Source: Terriglobia bacterium (GTDB taxonomy: Bacteria; Acidobacteriota; Terriglobia; Bryobacterales; Bryobacteraceae). Taken from it: 35,908 nt of DNA. The notes below the pieces were generated by a model. The model was not told the origin of the DNA, did no database searches, and saw only the letters and a program-made list of their open reading frames with translations. The position numbers and the translations under genes were made by a program. This document shows positions 17,493 to 24,878 of this stretch, piece by piece; the stretch's first letter is position 1, and each line of letters opens with the position of its first letter. Location: contig JAJPJN010000136.1 in the NCBI GenBank assembly GCA_021324185.1, positions 1 to 35,908 of the forward strand, given 5' to 3'.

Positions 17493-18752
17493 ATGGCTCG
17501 TCGAATCAAAGAAAACTCGAATAGAGATGGAGTGGACCGCCGCGGATTTTTGCAATGCATGGCTTGGGCGGGAACTGGCATGGTCTGGACCGCTACAGGC
17601 GGGATACTGAGCTCGAAAGCCTTCGGTCAAATGGCGAATCACGAGATGGGCGGAGGCGGAGGATTCAGCTTCGTTCAGATCAGCGATAGCCACATCGGCT
17701 TCAACAAAGCCGCGAACACCGACGTCACCGCAACATTCCAAGAGGCCGTCAAGAAAATCAACGCACTGGAGCGCACGCCCGACTTTGTAATTCATACAGG
17801 CGACTTGAGCCACCTTTCAAAACCGGCTGAATTCGACACGCTCGATCAGGTGCTGAAGTCGTCGAAATCCGGCAAAACGTTCTTTGTGCCGGGCGAGCAT
17901 GACATGCTCGTCGACAACGGCCAGCAATATCTGGAACGCTACGGAAAGGGCACTAAGGGCGCAGGCTGGTTCAGCTTCGATCACAAAGGCGTGCATTTCA
18001 TCGGGCTTGTGAATGTAGTCGATCTGAAGGCGGGCGGCCTTGGAACACTTGGGGCGGAACAATTGAGCTGGCTGCAAAAGGATCTTGCAGGGCTCGGCAG
18101 CAGCACTCCCATCGTGGTGTTTGCGCACATCCCTTTGTGGAGCGTGTATCCGGAGTGGGGATGGGGCACTGACGATGGAATGACAGCTCTGTCGTACATG
18201 AAGCGGTTTGGGTCAGTTACTGTGTTGAACGGCCACATTCATCAAACGATGCAGAAGGTGGAAGGCAACGTCTTCTATCACACCGCGATGTCAACCGCGT
18301 TTCCGCAACCGCAGCCGGGCGCCGCAGCATCACCAGGGCCCATGAAAGTTCCGGCAGGCCAGCTACGCGATGTGCTGGGCATCACGCATGTAAATTACGT
18401 AGCGCGCAACCACACGCTTGCGGTAGTCGATTCCACTCTGGCGATGGCGGCAACGGGGCGGGCAAGTTTTGAAAACACTGCGGATGAGGCACAGGTCAAG
18501 ATCGACAATTTCAGCTTTCTGCCAAAGTCTCTAACCGTTAAAGCCGGGACTACTGTCACGTGGACGAATCGGGACGACATCCCGCACACGGCCACGAGCA
18601 CAGAAAAGAAATTCACCTCTCCAATCCTTGATACCGACCAAGCGTTCTCGTTCCGATTCCAGGAGGCGGGTTCTTATCCGTACTTCTGCAAGATTCATCC
18701 CACCATGACGGGAAGCATCGTTGTCGAGAAAAATGCTTCGGGGGCTGCCTGA
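17493..18752 (+). CDS. Tat-exported calcineurin-like phosphoesterase with C-terminal cupredoxin domain
   Basis: 419 aa. A twin-arginine signal (DRRGFLQ at 15-21 and the hydrophobic stretch after it) directs export of the folded, metal-loaded protein. The metallophosphoesterase core shows QISDSHIGF (DxH), IHTGDLSH (GDxxx), PGEHD in place of the usual GNHD, VFAHIPLW and LNGHIHQ (GHxH). The last 90 residues form a plastocyanin-like domain: FLPKSLTVKAGTTVTWTNRD, then IPHTAT, YFCKIHPTM, giving candidate type-1 copper ligands His, Cys, His, Met. ATG 17493 is preferred over a GTG 36 bases upstream because AAGGAAAAGG precedes it. Substrate is unknown; possible targets are phosphodiesters at the cell surface. 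Confidence 0.9.
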   Translation: MARRIKENSNRDGVDRRGFLQCMAWAGTGMVWTATGGILSSKAFGQMANHEMGGGGGFSFVQISDSHIGFNKAANTDVTATFQEAVKKINALERTPDFVIHTGDLSHLSKPAEFDTLDQVLKSSKSGKTFFVPGEHDMLVDNGQQYLERYGKGTKGAGWFSFDHKGVHFIGLVNVVDLKAGGLGTLGAEQLSWLQKDLAGLGSSTPIVVFAHIPLWSVYPEWGWGTDDGMTALSYMKRFGSVTVLNGHIHQTMQKVEGNVFYHTAMSTAFPQPQPGAAASPGPMKVPAGQLRDVLGITHVNYVARNHTLAVVDSTLAMAATGRASFENTADEAQVKIDNFSFLPKSLTVKAGTTVTWTNRDDIPHTATSTEKKFTSPILDTDQAFSFRFQEAGSYPYFCKIHPTMTGSIVVEKNASGAA

Positions 18753-18860
18753 GGCAAAGGAGCGAATCAGGATTGAAGGCCTTCTACTGGCGAGTGGCCG
18801 AACTTTCCTGAAGCATACGTAATGCAGCACTACGCGAATGGCCTTGTGCGGAGGGCGAAT

Positions 18861-18899
18861 CGCCTACAGGCGGGGCTGGCGGTTCGGGTGTTGAACCCG
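18861..18899 (+). other. Two consecutive hairpins in the leader of the 74-aa gene
   Basis: The first hairpin is CGCC-TACA-GGCG (18861-18872). The second is CGGGT-GTTGA-ACCCG (18885-18899), which is followed by TATCCTTTTT and then the ribosome site GAGGAGG. The second hairpin plus T-run could act as a terminator for the phosphoesterase gene, or the pair could form a structured leader controlling the small downstream gene. Neither is distinguishable by eye. Confidence 0.35.
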
Positions 18900-18924
18900 G
18901 TATCCTTTTTAGAGGAGGCTCGAA

Positions 18925-19149
18925 GTGCAAATCCGCGAAATGTCTGATCAGGAGTTTCAACTCCATGCACTCTCCATCCTCCAGCGCGAGCTCGGGGCGG
19001 AGGGCTTTGCGCGTTTCTTACGCCTGTATCGTTCCGGCCGGGGCAACTACACAGAAGAACGGGATCAATGGCTGAAAGGCGCCACAATCGACGAAATCGT
19101 CGAACAGATTCGCGCCTCCGACCAGACCGTGCGCCAAGTCAAGCAGTAG
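18925..19149 (+). CDS. Conserved-looking small protein of unknown function, 74 aa
   Basis: The product is acidic and largely helical: MQIREMSDQEFQLHALSIL, RELGAEGFARFLRLYRSGRG, then EERDQWLKGATIDEIVEQIR. The start is GTG with a strong GAGGAGG ribosome site eight bases upstream, so translation is credible. The pattern (QELGxxGfaRFLRLY, then a short polar tail) is reminiscent of small proteins often found beside antitoxin or regulator genes, but I cannot assign a family. It is preceded by two hairpins and is convergent with pgeF, 44 bases between stops. No function is proposed. Confidence 0.75.
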   Translation: MQIREMSDQEFQLHALSILQRELGAEGFARFLRLYRSGRGNYTEERDQWLKGATIDEIVEQIRASDQTVRQVKQ

Positions 19150-19193
19150 GCGCCCGGTACACGACAACCGCCAAACACCATTGATGGAAGCAA

Positions 19194-19868
19194 TCATCTC
19201 AGGCGCGAAATTGCGGCCAGCATACGGCCGGGGTTCTCGTGCTCGCGCCGGAATGAAAAAAATTGCCCGCTCTGACAAGCGGTACACAATTCGCAATCGA
19301 AGATATGGCCTGAAGGCACGCCGGCATCTTCCATCTGCCTGCGATTCGCGAGCGGTAGATTGACCTTCCGCGACATCTCTTCGTGCTCGCGCCACTCCGG
19401 AAACCAGGCCTCCAGGTTGGCGGCAACGTCCCGGCCCACTTCATAGCAGCAGCAGCGAATACAGGGGCCCATCGCCGCATACATATCGGCCGGTTTGGTG
19501 CCGAAATCGCGGCCCATCTGCTCGATGGTCTTCTGAACCAGTTCACCGGCCGTGCCGCGCCAGCCGGCATGAACGGCGCCAACAGCTCTGGTGCGGCAAT
19601 CGAGTAGCAGAATGGGCACGCAATCCGCCGTGCGGATCCCGATCGCCTTGCCGGCTTCATCCGTAATCAGCGCGTCGCCTTCCTGCTCGCGGTTCTGCGC
19701 ATGCCAGCCATTCACGTTGCAAACGCGCGAGGAGTGTACCTGCTTCAGCGTGATATCTGCCTGCGGATTCGCATCGCGTGTGCCGAATCCGTGTTTCTGC
19801 CAGATGAATTCCTGAAATCCATCGCAGCGATAGATGCCGTCCGGCCCCAGCCGGAACGAATTAGTCAT
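19194..19868 (-). CDS. pgeF: Laccase-domain protein PgeF/YfiH (peptidoglycan editing factor)
   Basis: 224 aa from ATG 19868; a TTG 15 bases further upstream is also in frame. The multi-copper polyphenol oxidoreductase-like fold is shown by QVHSSRVCNVNG, EGDALITDEAGKAIGIRTADCVPILLLD, and AVGAVHAGWRGTAGELV, which together carry the conserved His, Cys and His that bind zinc in this family. MGPCIRCCCYEVG and the FDCELCTACQSGQFFSFRR tail are also typical. In E. coli the protein removes wrongly incorporated serine from peptidoglycan precursors; purine nucleosidase-like activities are also reported for the family. Confidence 0.93.
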   Translation of the reverse strand: MTNSFRLGPDGIYRCDGFQEFIWQKHGFGTRDANPQADITLKQVHSSRVCNVNGWHAQNREQEGDALITDEAGKAIGIRTADCVPILLLDCRTRAVGAVHAGWRGTAGELVQKTIEQMGRDFGTKPADMYAAMGPCIRCCCYEVGRDVAANLEAWFPEWREHEEMSRKVNLPLANRRQMEDAGVPSGHIFDCELCTACQSGQFFSFRREHENPGRMLAAISRLR

Positions 19869-19901
19869 GGCTATTAGACGCAATGGAGCAGGACAATGCT
19901 G

Positions 19902-20882
19902 CTAGCCGCGGCTGAAGGCTTCGAGTTGCCCCGCCTGTTTCCGGCGAGCCAGATCGGCCCGATACCAATCGAGCGTCAGACGCAATCCCTGCTCAAACGT
20001 GAAGCGCGGGCTGTGGCCCAAATCGCGCACTGCCGCCGTGGTGTCCGCCTGTGAATCCCGTACATCGCCCTCGCGTGGCGGCCCGTACAGGGCGGGAATC
20101 TCGACTCCTTCAATCTGCTGCAGCAACTGCCAGGCTTGATTTAGCGTGATGCGGTTTCCGTTGCCTGCGTTGTACACTTTGCCGGAAACGCCGCGTGCGT
20201 GCGATGCCTTCAAGAGCAAAGCGGCCACGTCCTCGACATAGGTGAAATCGCGCGATTGTTCGCCGTCTCCGTAAATGGTGGGGCTGCGCCGTTCGAGAAC
20301 ACATCTCATGAAAATCGAGAGCACGCCGGAATAGACGCTCGTGGGGTCCTGGCGCGGCCCGAATACGTTGAAGAACCGCAGAGAGACCGTTTCGAGCCCA
20401 TAACACGACGAAAAAATGGTCGCATAGTATTCGCCCACCAGCTTTTGCAGGGCATAGGGCGATTTCGGCCGCGGCGTCATGCTTTCCGTTTTCGGAAGTA
20501 CTTCGGTATCGCCGTAGGCCGAGGATGATGCCGCATAAACGACCCGCGCAACTTTTCCTTCAACCGCAGCGCGCAACACATTGAACGTGCCGTTGATATT
20601 GGTGTCGTGGCTGGGAACTGGATCGGCAATCGACTTCGGCACCGAAGGCAGAGCGCCTAGATGAAACACGCGGTACGCGCCGGCAATCACCGGCGCAATG
20701 CGGCCGTAGTCTCGAAGATCGTATTCATGGACAGTGATTTCATCGGCCACGTCTTCCAAATTGTCGAGTTTGCCGGTTGAAAGATTATCGATGACGTGGA
20801 CCCGGCGCCCTTCGGCAAGCAGCGCTCGAACCAGCGCAGACCCGATGAATCCGGCCCCGCCGGTAACTACGTAACGGTTCAT
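19902..20882 (-). CDS. NAD-dependent nucleotide-sugar epimerase/dehydratase (GalE-like)
   Basis: 326-aa extended short-chain dehydrogenase. The Rossmann motif GGAGFIG is at residues 8-14, VIDNLSTGKLDNLED follows, the Ser in AASSSAYGD lies near 120, and the catalytic YxxxK is Y143-K147 in SPYALQK. The substrate half has LRFFNVFGPRQDPTSVYSGV and the IYGDGEQSRDFTYVEDVA motif common to UDP-glucose/UDP-GlcNAc 4-epimerases of the WbpP/WbnK type. It probably supplies an epimerised sugar for cell-surface polysaccharide. The exact sugar cannot be read from the sequence. It is divergent from purC, with 213 bases between start codons. Confidence 0.9.
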   Translation of the reverse strand: MNRYVVTGGAGFIGSALVRALLAEGRRVHVIDNLSTGKLDNLEDVADEITVHEYDLRDYGRIAPVIAGAYRVFHLGALPSVPKSIADPVPSHDTNINGTFNVLRAAVEGKVARVVYAASSSAYGDTEVLPKTESMTPRPKSPYALQKLVGEYYATIFSSCYGLETVSLRFFNVFGPRQDPTSVYSGVLSIFMRCVLERRSPTIYGDGEQSRDFTYVEDVAALLLKASHARGVSGKVYNAGNGNRITLNQAWQLLQQIEGVEIPALYGPPREGDVRDSQADTTAAVRDLGHSPRFTFEQGLRLTLDWYRADLARRKQAGQLEAFSRG

Positions 20883-20977
20883 ATTGTTTGTTTACTAACC
20901 ATCTTTATTGGCGTCCGGCATTGGCGCCCGCCTTCTTATAGTGATATCGGACAAACTCTCCGGTTTGCATATATTAT

Positions 20978-20994
20978 CGGCGGGCATATCGCCG
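20978..20994 (+). other. Inverted repeat in the epimerase-purC divergent region
   Basis: CGGCG, seven bases, CGCCG forms a short hairpin or dyad. It lies in the 213-base region between the two divergent start codons, close to an AT-rich stretch (TTGCATATATTAT, 20966-20978) that could hold a promoter -10 element. The rest of this region shows no recognisable riboswitch. An operator or leader role is possible but unproven. Confidence 0.25.
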
Positions 20995-21095
20995 GAAACT
21001 TCGTTGCAAAACTGCCAGCGGAAGGCTTTCCGGCATCGCTTCAGTGTAGCGGTTCTTTTGCAATGCAAGGCTCTGGCATACTCAGGAAAACGATT

Positions 21096-22004
21096 ATGTG
21101 CCAAGACGAAATCCTGCTCGAATCGAAGCTGCCGCTGCCCTTGAAGACGCGCGGGAAAGTGCGGGATGTTTACGAACTGGACGGCCATCTGCTCTTTGTC
21201 GCCACTGACCGCATCTCGGCGTTCGATTGCGTACTTGGCAGCGGGATCCCCTGTAAGGGTCGCATCCTCACGCAGATGTCGCTGTTCTGGTTTGATTTTC
21301 TCAAGCCGATAGTGCCCAACCATTTAGAAACGGCGGACATAGACGACTACCCGAAGAAGCTCGCACGGTACCGCAAAACACTCGAGGGCCGTTCCATGCT
21401 CGTGAAGACGGCGGAGATGATTCCGGTGGAGTGTGTCGCGCGTGGTTATCTTGCCGGCTCAGGATGGAAGGACTATCAGAAGACCGGCAAAGTTTGCGGC
21501 ATTCCTCTGCCGCCCGGCCTGCGCGATGGCGACCGGCTTCCGGAGCCCATCTTTACACCGGCCACCAAGGCGCAAACAGGCCATGATGTGAACGTCCCGT
21601 TCCAATACGTCGCCAAGATATTGGGGGTCGATCTTGCCGGCCAGTTGCGCGATTTGACGTTAGAGATTTACAACCGCGCCTCTGCGCATGCGCTGGCGCG
21701 AGGCATCATTTTGGCGGATACTAAATTTGAATTTGGTTTTGTAGCCGGGCAGCTTTTGCTTGCAGATGAGGTGCTTACTCCCGATTCATCACGTTACTGG
21801 CCAGCCGATACTTACAAACCCGGCGGGCCGCAATTTTCGTTTGATAAGCAGTACGTTCGGGATTATCTCGAAACGCTGTCCTGGAACAAGCAGCCGCCCG
21901 CACCGGCTCTGCCCGAAGAAGTGATGCGGAAGACGAGCGAAAAATATCAGGAGGCCTACACGCGGATTACCGGTCAATCGTTGAAGATTTCCGCAAGCGT
22001 TTAA
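21096..22004 (+). CDS. purC: Phosphoribosylaminoimidazole-succinocarboxamide synthase
   Basis: 302 aa; SAICAR synthetase, the ATP-dependent ligation of aspartate to CAIR in purine synthesis. Signature segments are TRGKVRDVYELDGHLLFVATDRISAFD (residues about 17-43), the conserved VECVARGYLAGSGWKDYQ, PEPIFTPATKAQTGHDVNV, and LADTKFEFGF near 210. The C-terminal SRYWPADTYKPGGPQFSFDKQYVRDYL is also standard. The length fits the long form. ATG 21096 with AGGAAAA just upstream is preferred; in-frame starts further upstream would add sequence unlike any purC. The cvpA-like gene begins one base after the stop. Confidence 0.97.
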   Translation: MCQDEILLESKLPLPLKTRGKVRDVYELDGHLLFVATDRISAFDCVLGSGIPCKGRILTQMSLFWFDFLKPIVPNHLETADIDDYPKKLARYRKTLEGRSMLVKTAEMIPVECVARGYLAGSGWKDYQKTGKVCGIPLPPGLRDGDRLPEPIFTPATKAQTGHDVNVPFQYVAKILGVDLAGQLRDLTLEIYNRASAHALARGIILADTKFEFGFVAGQLLLADEVLTPDSSRYWPADTYKPGGPQFSFDKQYVRDYLETLSWNKQPPAPALPEEVMRKTSEKYQEAYTRITGQSLKISASV

Positions 22005-22005
22005 G

Positions 22006-22566
22006 ATGCTCACCATCACCTGGGTCGATATCGCGCTGATACTGATCATCCTGTGGTCCATCGCAACGGGATTGCGTGCGGGCTTGGCGCGTGTTCTTGT
22101 CGGCTTCGTGGCGGTGATCGCGGCGTTTCTGGCCGGCTTCTGGTGCTATCGCCTGATCGCGATCAAGCTATCTCCCTGGATTGCCAACGCCAGAGTGGCT
22201 GATTTCGCCGGCTTCTTTATCGTATTTATTGCCATAATGCTTTTAGGATCGTTAGTGGCGGCGATCCTTTCGAAGCTGTTCGAATGGGTCGGGCTTTCAT
22301 GGCTCAATCGATTACTGGGCGGAGCAGCAGGCTTTTTCCGCGGCGTTCTGCTGATTGCGGTGGTTGTTGACATGCTGGTTGCATTTGCGCCTTCCCCCAC
22401 ACCCAAAGTGCTTGAGCATTCGATTGTCGTGCCTTACGTCAGCGACGTTGCCGGATGGCTTGTCGATCTGGCGCCGCGCGCGCTCAAAGACGCATTCGAT
22501 CAGCAGATGGAAAACCTGAGGCAGTTTTGGGCCCATCCCTCCGGCAAACCCACTCAGGCTGCGTGA
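22006..22566 (+). CDS. cvpA: CvpA family inner membrane protein
   Basis: 186 aa with four hydrophobic segments (about residues 4-21, 26-49, 66-90 and 103-128). The first block, WVDIALILIILWSIATGLRAGLARVLVGF, and the GLSWLNRLLGGAAGFFRGVLLIAVVVDML segment are characteristic of CvpA (colicin V production) proteins. The C-terminal 60 residues are cytoplasmic or periplasmic and polar. The ATG lies one base after the purC stop, so it is translationally coupled to purC. CvpA genes are often linked to purine genes (purF in E. coli), and the same link is seen here. Its function is linked in other bacteria to envelope stress tolerance. Confidence 0.88.
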   Translation: MLTITWVDIALILIILWSIATGLRAGLARVLVGFVAVIAAFLAGFWCYRLIAIKLSPWIANARVADFAGFFIVFIAIMLLGSLVAAILSKLFEWVGLSWLNRLLGGAAGFFRGVLLIAVVVDMLVAFAPSPTPKVLEHSIVVPYVSDVAGWLVDLAPRALKDAFDQQMENLRQFWAHPSGKPTQAA

Positions 22567-22596
22567 TCCTTTTTGAGCTGCATTCGAAAATAGGAA

Positions 22597-23250
22597 TTGC
22601 TTCTCATCTTCGACCTTGACGGCACGCTCATCGATTCGGCAGAAGATCTGGCCATCTCGATGAATGCAACGCGCGCGCATTTCGGGCTTCCGGCGCTGGC
22701 GCCATCGATTATCTATTCATTCGTCGGCAATGGCGCCGCTGTTCTTGTGAAGAAAGCGATGGGCCCCGGCGCCACCCAGGAAATTTTGGACGAAGCTCTC
22801 GCGTTCTTTCTGCGCTTCTATCGCGTCCACGCGCTCGAACATACTCGCTTTTATCCGGGTGTCCGCGAAGCGGTTGAAAAACTCGCGGCAGACGGCCACA
22901 CGCTGGCCGTGTTGACCAATAAGCCCGTCCGCATCAGCCGGGACATGATCGCCGCGCTGGGGGCGGCGCCGCTCTTTTATCGCATCTATGGCGGGGATAG
23001 TTTTGCGGCCAAGAAGCCCGATCCCATCGGCGTCACAACTCTGCTTTCCGAAACAAATACAGCCATTGCTGAGGCCGTGCTGATCGGCGATAGCGGCGTC
23101 GATATCCAGACTGCCCGAAACGCCGGCGTGCAGAGTGTCGGGGTGGCCTGGGGATTCCAGCCCGAGGCCTTTGAGGTGCATCCACCCGACAAGATCGTGT
23201 ACCGGCCCGACGAATTAATCGGCATCATCAAAGCACGGGTTCTGCAGTAG
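22597..23250 (+). CDS. gph: Phosphoglycolate phosphatase-like HAD hydrolase
   Basis: 217 aa, HAD superfamily. The nucleophile motif LIFDLDGTLIDS is at residues 3-14; motif II is LAVLTNKP (about 105), motif III lysine KKPDP (about 139) and motif IV VLIGDSGVDIQTARNAG (about 162). The alpha-helical cap (FVGNGAAVLVKKAMGP) is of the Gph type. The start is TTG, placing the nucleophile motif directly after the initiator as usual for the family. It likely hydrolyses 2-phosphoglycolate, although close relatives act on other small phosphoesters. Its end overlaps the tail of the acetyltransferase gene on the other strand by 23 bases. Confidence 0.9.
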   Translation: MLLIFDLDGTLIDSAEDLAISMNATRAHFGLPALAPSIIYSFVGNGAAVLVKKAMGPGATQEILDEALAFFLRFYRVHALEHTRFYPGVREAVEKLAADGHTLAVLTNKPVRISRDMIAALGAAPLFYRIYGGDSFAAKKPDPIGVTTLLSETNTAIAEAVLIGDSGVDIQTARNAGVQSVGVAWGFQPEAFEVHPPDKIVYRPDELIGIIKARVLQ

Positions 23251-23932
23251 AGTTCAAGCTGGAGAGCGAAACGCGCTGCCTGCCTGTCTTATCGAAGTTT
23301 GCTGGTGCGAGCCATTGTTCGAAATTCCGTTTGCGCTCGGGCCATTCGCGATCAATAATCGAGAACCACGCTGTATCGCGGTTCCGGCCCTTGACGATCA
23401 TGTGCTGCCGGAAAATGCCTTCGAACTGAAAGCCGAAGCGCAACGCCGCGCGGCGCGACCTCTGGTTCTGCGCATCACACTTCCATTCGTAGCGGCGGTA
23501 GTGCAGATCGTCAAAAACGTATCGCGCCATCAGATACATCGCCTCCGTTGCTGCGGCTGTGCGCTGAAGCGACGGTCCATAGACGATGTGTCCCACTTCG
23601 ATGCAGCGGTGTGCCGGCTCTATGCGCAGATAGGAGGCATAGCCCTTAGCGTTGCCGTCGCTATGATCCACGATGGCAAAGAAGAGAGGATCTTCGCTGG
23701 CGGCCTTGTTCTCTAAATGCGCTTCGAACGCCCGAAAGTCGGCGAATGGTCCGGCTCCCATATAGGTCCAAAGCCCGTCGTTTTCCGGACCGCACGTGTG
23801 CTGGTAAAGCGACTGCGCATGCACCTCCCGGCGCAGCGGCGTAATGGTGACAAATCGGCCGCGAAGTGTTAGGCGCTCGGGACGAGTTCCGGGTAGCAAT
23901 GCCTCACCGGCTCCGGATGCTTTATACTGCAT
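23228..23932 (-). CDS. GNAT family N-acetyltransferase (RimJ/RimL-like)
   Basis: 234 aa. It opens with a short lead, then LRGRFVTITPLRREVHAQSLY, the usual beginning of the Acetyltransf_3 (RimJ/RimL-type) group. The acetyl-CoA site region is FFAIVDHSDGNAKGYASYLRI ... EVGHIVYGPSLQRTAAATEAMYLMARYVFDDL, and YRRYEWKCDAQNQRSRRAALRFGF followed by EGIFRQHMIVKGRNRDTAWFSI are hallmark C-terminal segments. The target could be an amino group on a small molecule or protein N-terminus. ATG 23932 is chosen; longer in-frame extension would run through the opposite-strand selenoprotein gene. Only nine bases separate the two divergent start codons. Confidence 0.88.
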   Translation of the reverse strand: MQYKASGAGEALLPGTRPERLTLRGRFVTITPLRREVHAQSLYQHTCGPENDGLWTYMGAGPFADFRAFEAHLENKAASEDPLFFAIVDHSDGNAKGYASYLRIEPAHRCIEVGHIVYGPSLQRTAAATEAMYLMARYVFDDLHYRRYEWKCDAQNQRSRRAALRFGFQFEGIFRQHMIVKGRNRDTAWFSIIDREWPERKRNFEQWLAPANFDKTGRQRVSLSSLNSTAEPVL

Positions 23933-23941
23933 AGTTCGTAG

Positions 23942-24643
23942 ATGAAAGTCAGAAAGTTCCTCGTAATTGTAGCCCTTGCGATTGCCGTGCTGTACTGTTG
24001 CGCCTTTGCGGGGTTCGATTACGCGATGCACCAGCCGCCGGAAACCTTCGGCAACGTGATGAAGCATACCGGGCCCGCGCCCTTTCTGATCTTTCCTTTT
24101 GAAAGCATGTGGAAGAGCGCGCGAGCGGGACATCTTGCTCCCGGCGACATGGCGCCGGATTTCACGCTGCCGCTGCTGAATCATTCAGGCAGCGTGACGC
24201 TATCTTCGTTTCGCGGCGCAAAGCCGGTTGTGCTCATCTTTGGCAGTTACACTTGACCGCCATTTCGCCGGGAGGTTCCCGCGCTCAACAATCTGTACCA
24301 GCAATACAAAGACAGCGTCGCTTTCTACGTGGTCTACATCGATGAGGCGCATCCGTCTGACATCTGGCAGATGGAGAGCAATGTGCATGAGGGCGTACTC
24401 TTTCGCAATCCGACCACCGCGATTGAGCGCGAACAGGTAGCCGGCGCATGCGTGCGCAATCTGCATATTGCCATGCCTGCTCTGATTGATTCCATCAACA
24501 ATCAGGTGGAACGGCAGTATACCGGCTGGCCCGACCGTTTGTATCTGATCGGTACCGATGGCCGCGTGCGCTATAAGAGCGAGCCGGGGCCGTTTGGGTT
24601 TGAGCCGTCGAAACTGTCCGCGGCGCTCTCAGCCGGAGCATAG
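23942..24643 (+). CDS. Deiodinase-like thioredoxin-fold selenoprotein (in-frame TGA = Sec105)
   Basis: 233 aa when TGA at 24254-24256 is read as selenocysteine; the frame continues without another stop to TAG 24641. An N-terminal membrane anchor (residues about 5-24) is followed by a redoxin start (GDMAPDFTLPLL, then LSSFRGAKPVVLIFGSYT) and the active site T-U105-PPFRREVP. Beyond it are YIDEAHPSDIW (deiodinases have YIEEAHASDGW, with conserved Glu and His) and DRLYLIGTDGRVRYKSEPGP, matching the deiodinase C-terminus. Family knowledge predicts reduction or reductive dehalogenation chemistry by the selenol; the substrate is unknown. No strong Shine-Dalgarno is visible; TATACT (23923-23928) may be a -10 box. 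The alternative is a Cys-to-stop pseudogene, but the intact downstream frame and SECIS-like hairpin argue against it. Confidence 0.88.
24266..24283 (+). promoter_or_regulatory. Putative bacterial SECIS element
   Basis: Directly after the in-frame TGA the RNA can fold as CG (24266-24267), a bulged C (24268), CGGG (24269-24272), loop AGGTT, CCCG (24278-24281), CG (24282-24283). The first loop G is 18 bases after the TGA, inside the spacing known for bacterial SECIS hairpins. The loop's AGGU and a bulge in the 5' arm resemble the E. coli fdhF element bound by SelB. It lies within coding sequence, as expected in bacteria. Confidence 0.75.
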
Positions 24644-24665
24644 AGCAAAGAGCTAAATTAGATAT

Positions 24666-24854
24666 ATGGCTCACCCCAACAATCTTCGATTTGGCGAAGC
24701 CGACTGGGCAATAGACGAAGAGGATGACGCGACGCTCGCGGGAATTGAAGACGCCGTGAAAGCGGCTGATGAAGACAAGGTCAAGCCTCAAGAAGAAGTC
24801 CGCAAGCTCCTCCCGCAGTGGATTTCAAAATTTTCTACACCGAACCCGCGCTAA
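24666..24854 (+). CDS. Small antitoxin-like protein, 62 aa
   Basis: Acidic N-terminus followed by a helical stretch, ATLAGIEDAVKAADEDKVK, then PQEEVRKLLPQWISKFS. The pattern (aLaaIeeGi.aadeGr..p.eEVr..l..Wi.K) resembles short antitoxin-like proteins that accompany RelE/ParE-type toxins. No toxin gene follows: the next 180 bases hold no matching ORF. It begins 22 bases after the selenoprotein stop and may be co-transcribed with it. ATG with AT-rich upstream sequence and no clear ribosome site. Function unproven; an orphan antitoxin or residual half of a lost module is the best guess. Confidence 0.6.
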   Translation: MAHPNNLRFGEADWAIDEEDDATLAGIEDAVKAADEDKVKPQEEVRKLLPQWISKFSTPNPR

Positions 24855-24878
24855 CCACCGCTTCGTGAGTTCTTCGCG

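Noticed and set aside
18775-18784. Perfect palindrome GAAGGCCTTC after the phosphoesterase gene
   Set aside because: Ten bases with no loop and no partner copy; expected by chance in a window of this size.
23942-24256. A free-standing 104-aa truncated redoxin ending at TGA
   Set aside because: The same frame continues for 128 codons with deiodinase motifs and the TGA falls on the catalytic position, so recoding explains the sequence better.
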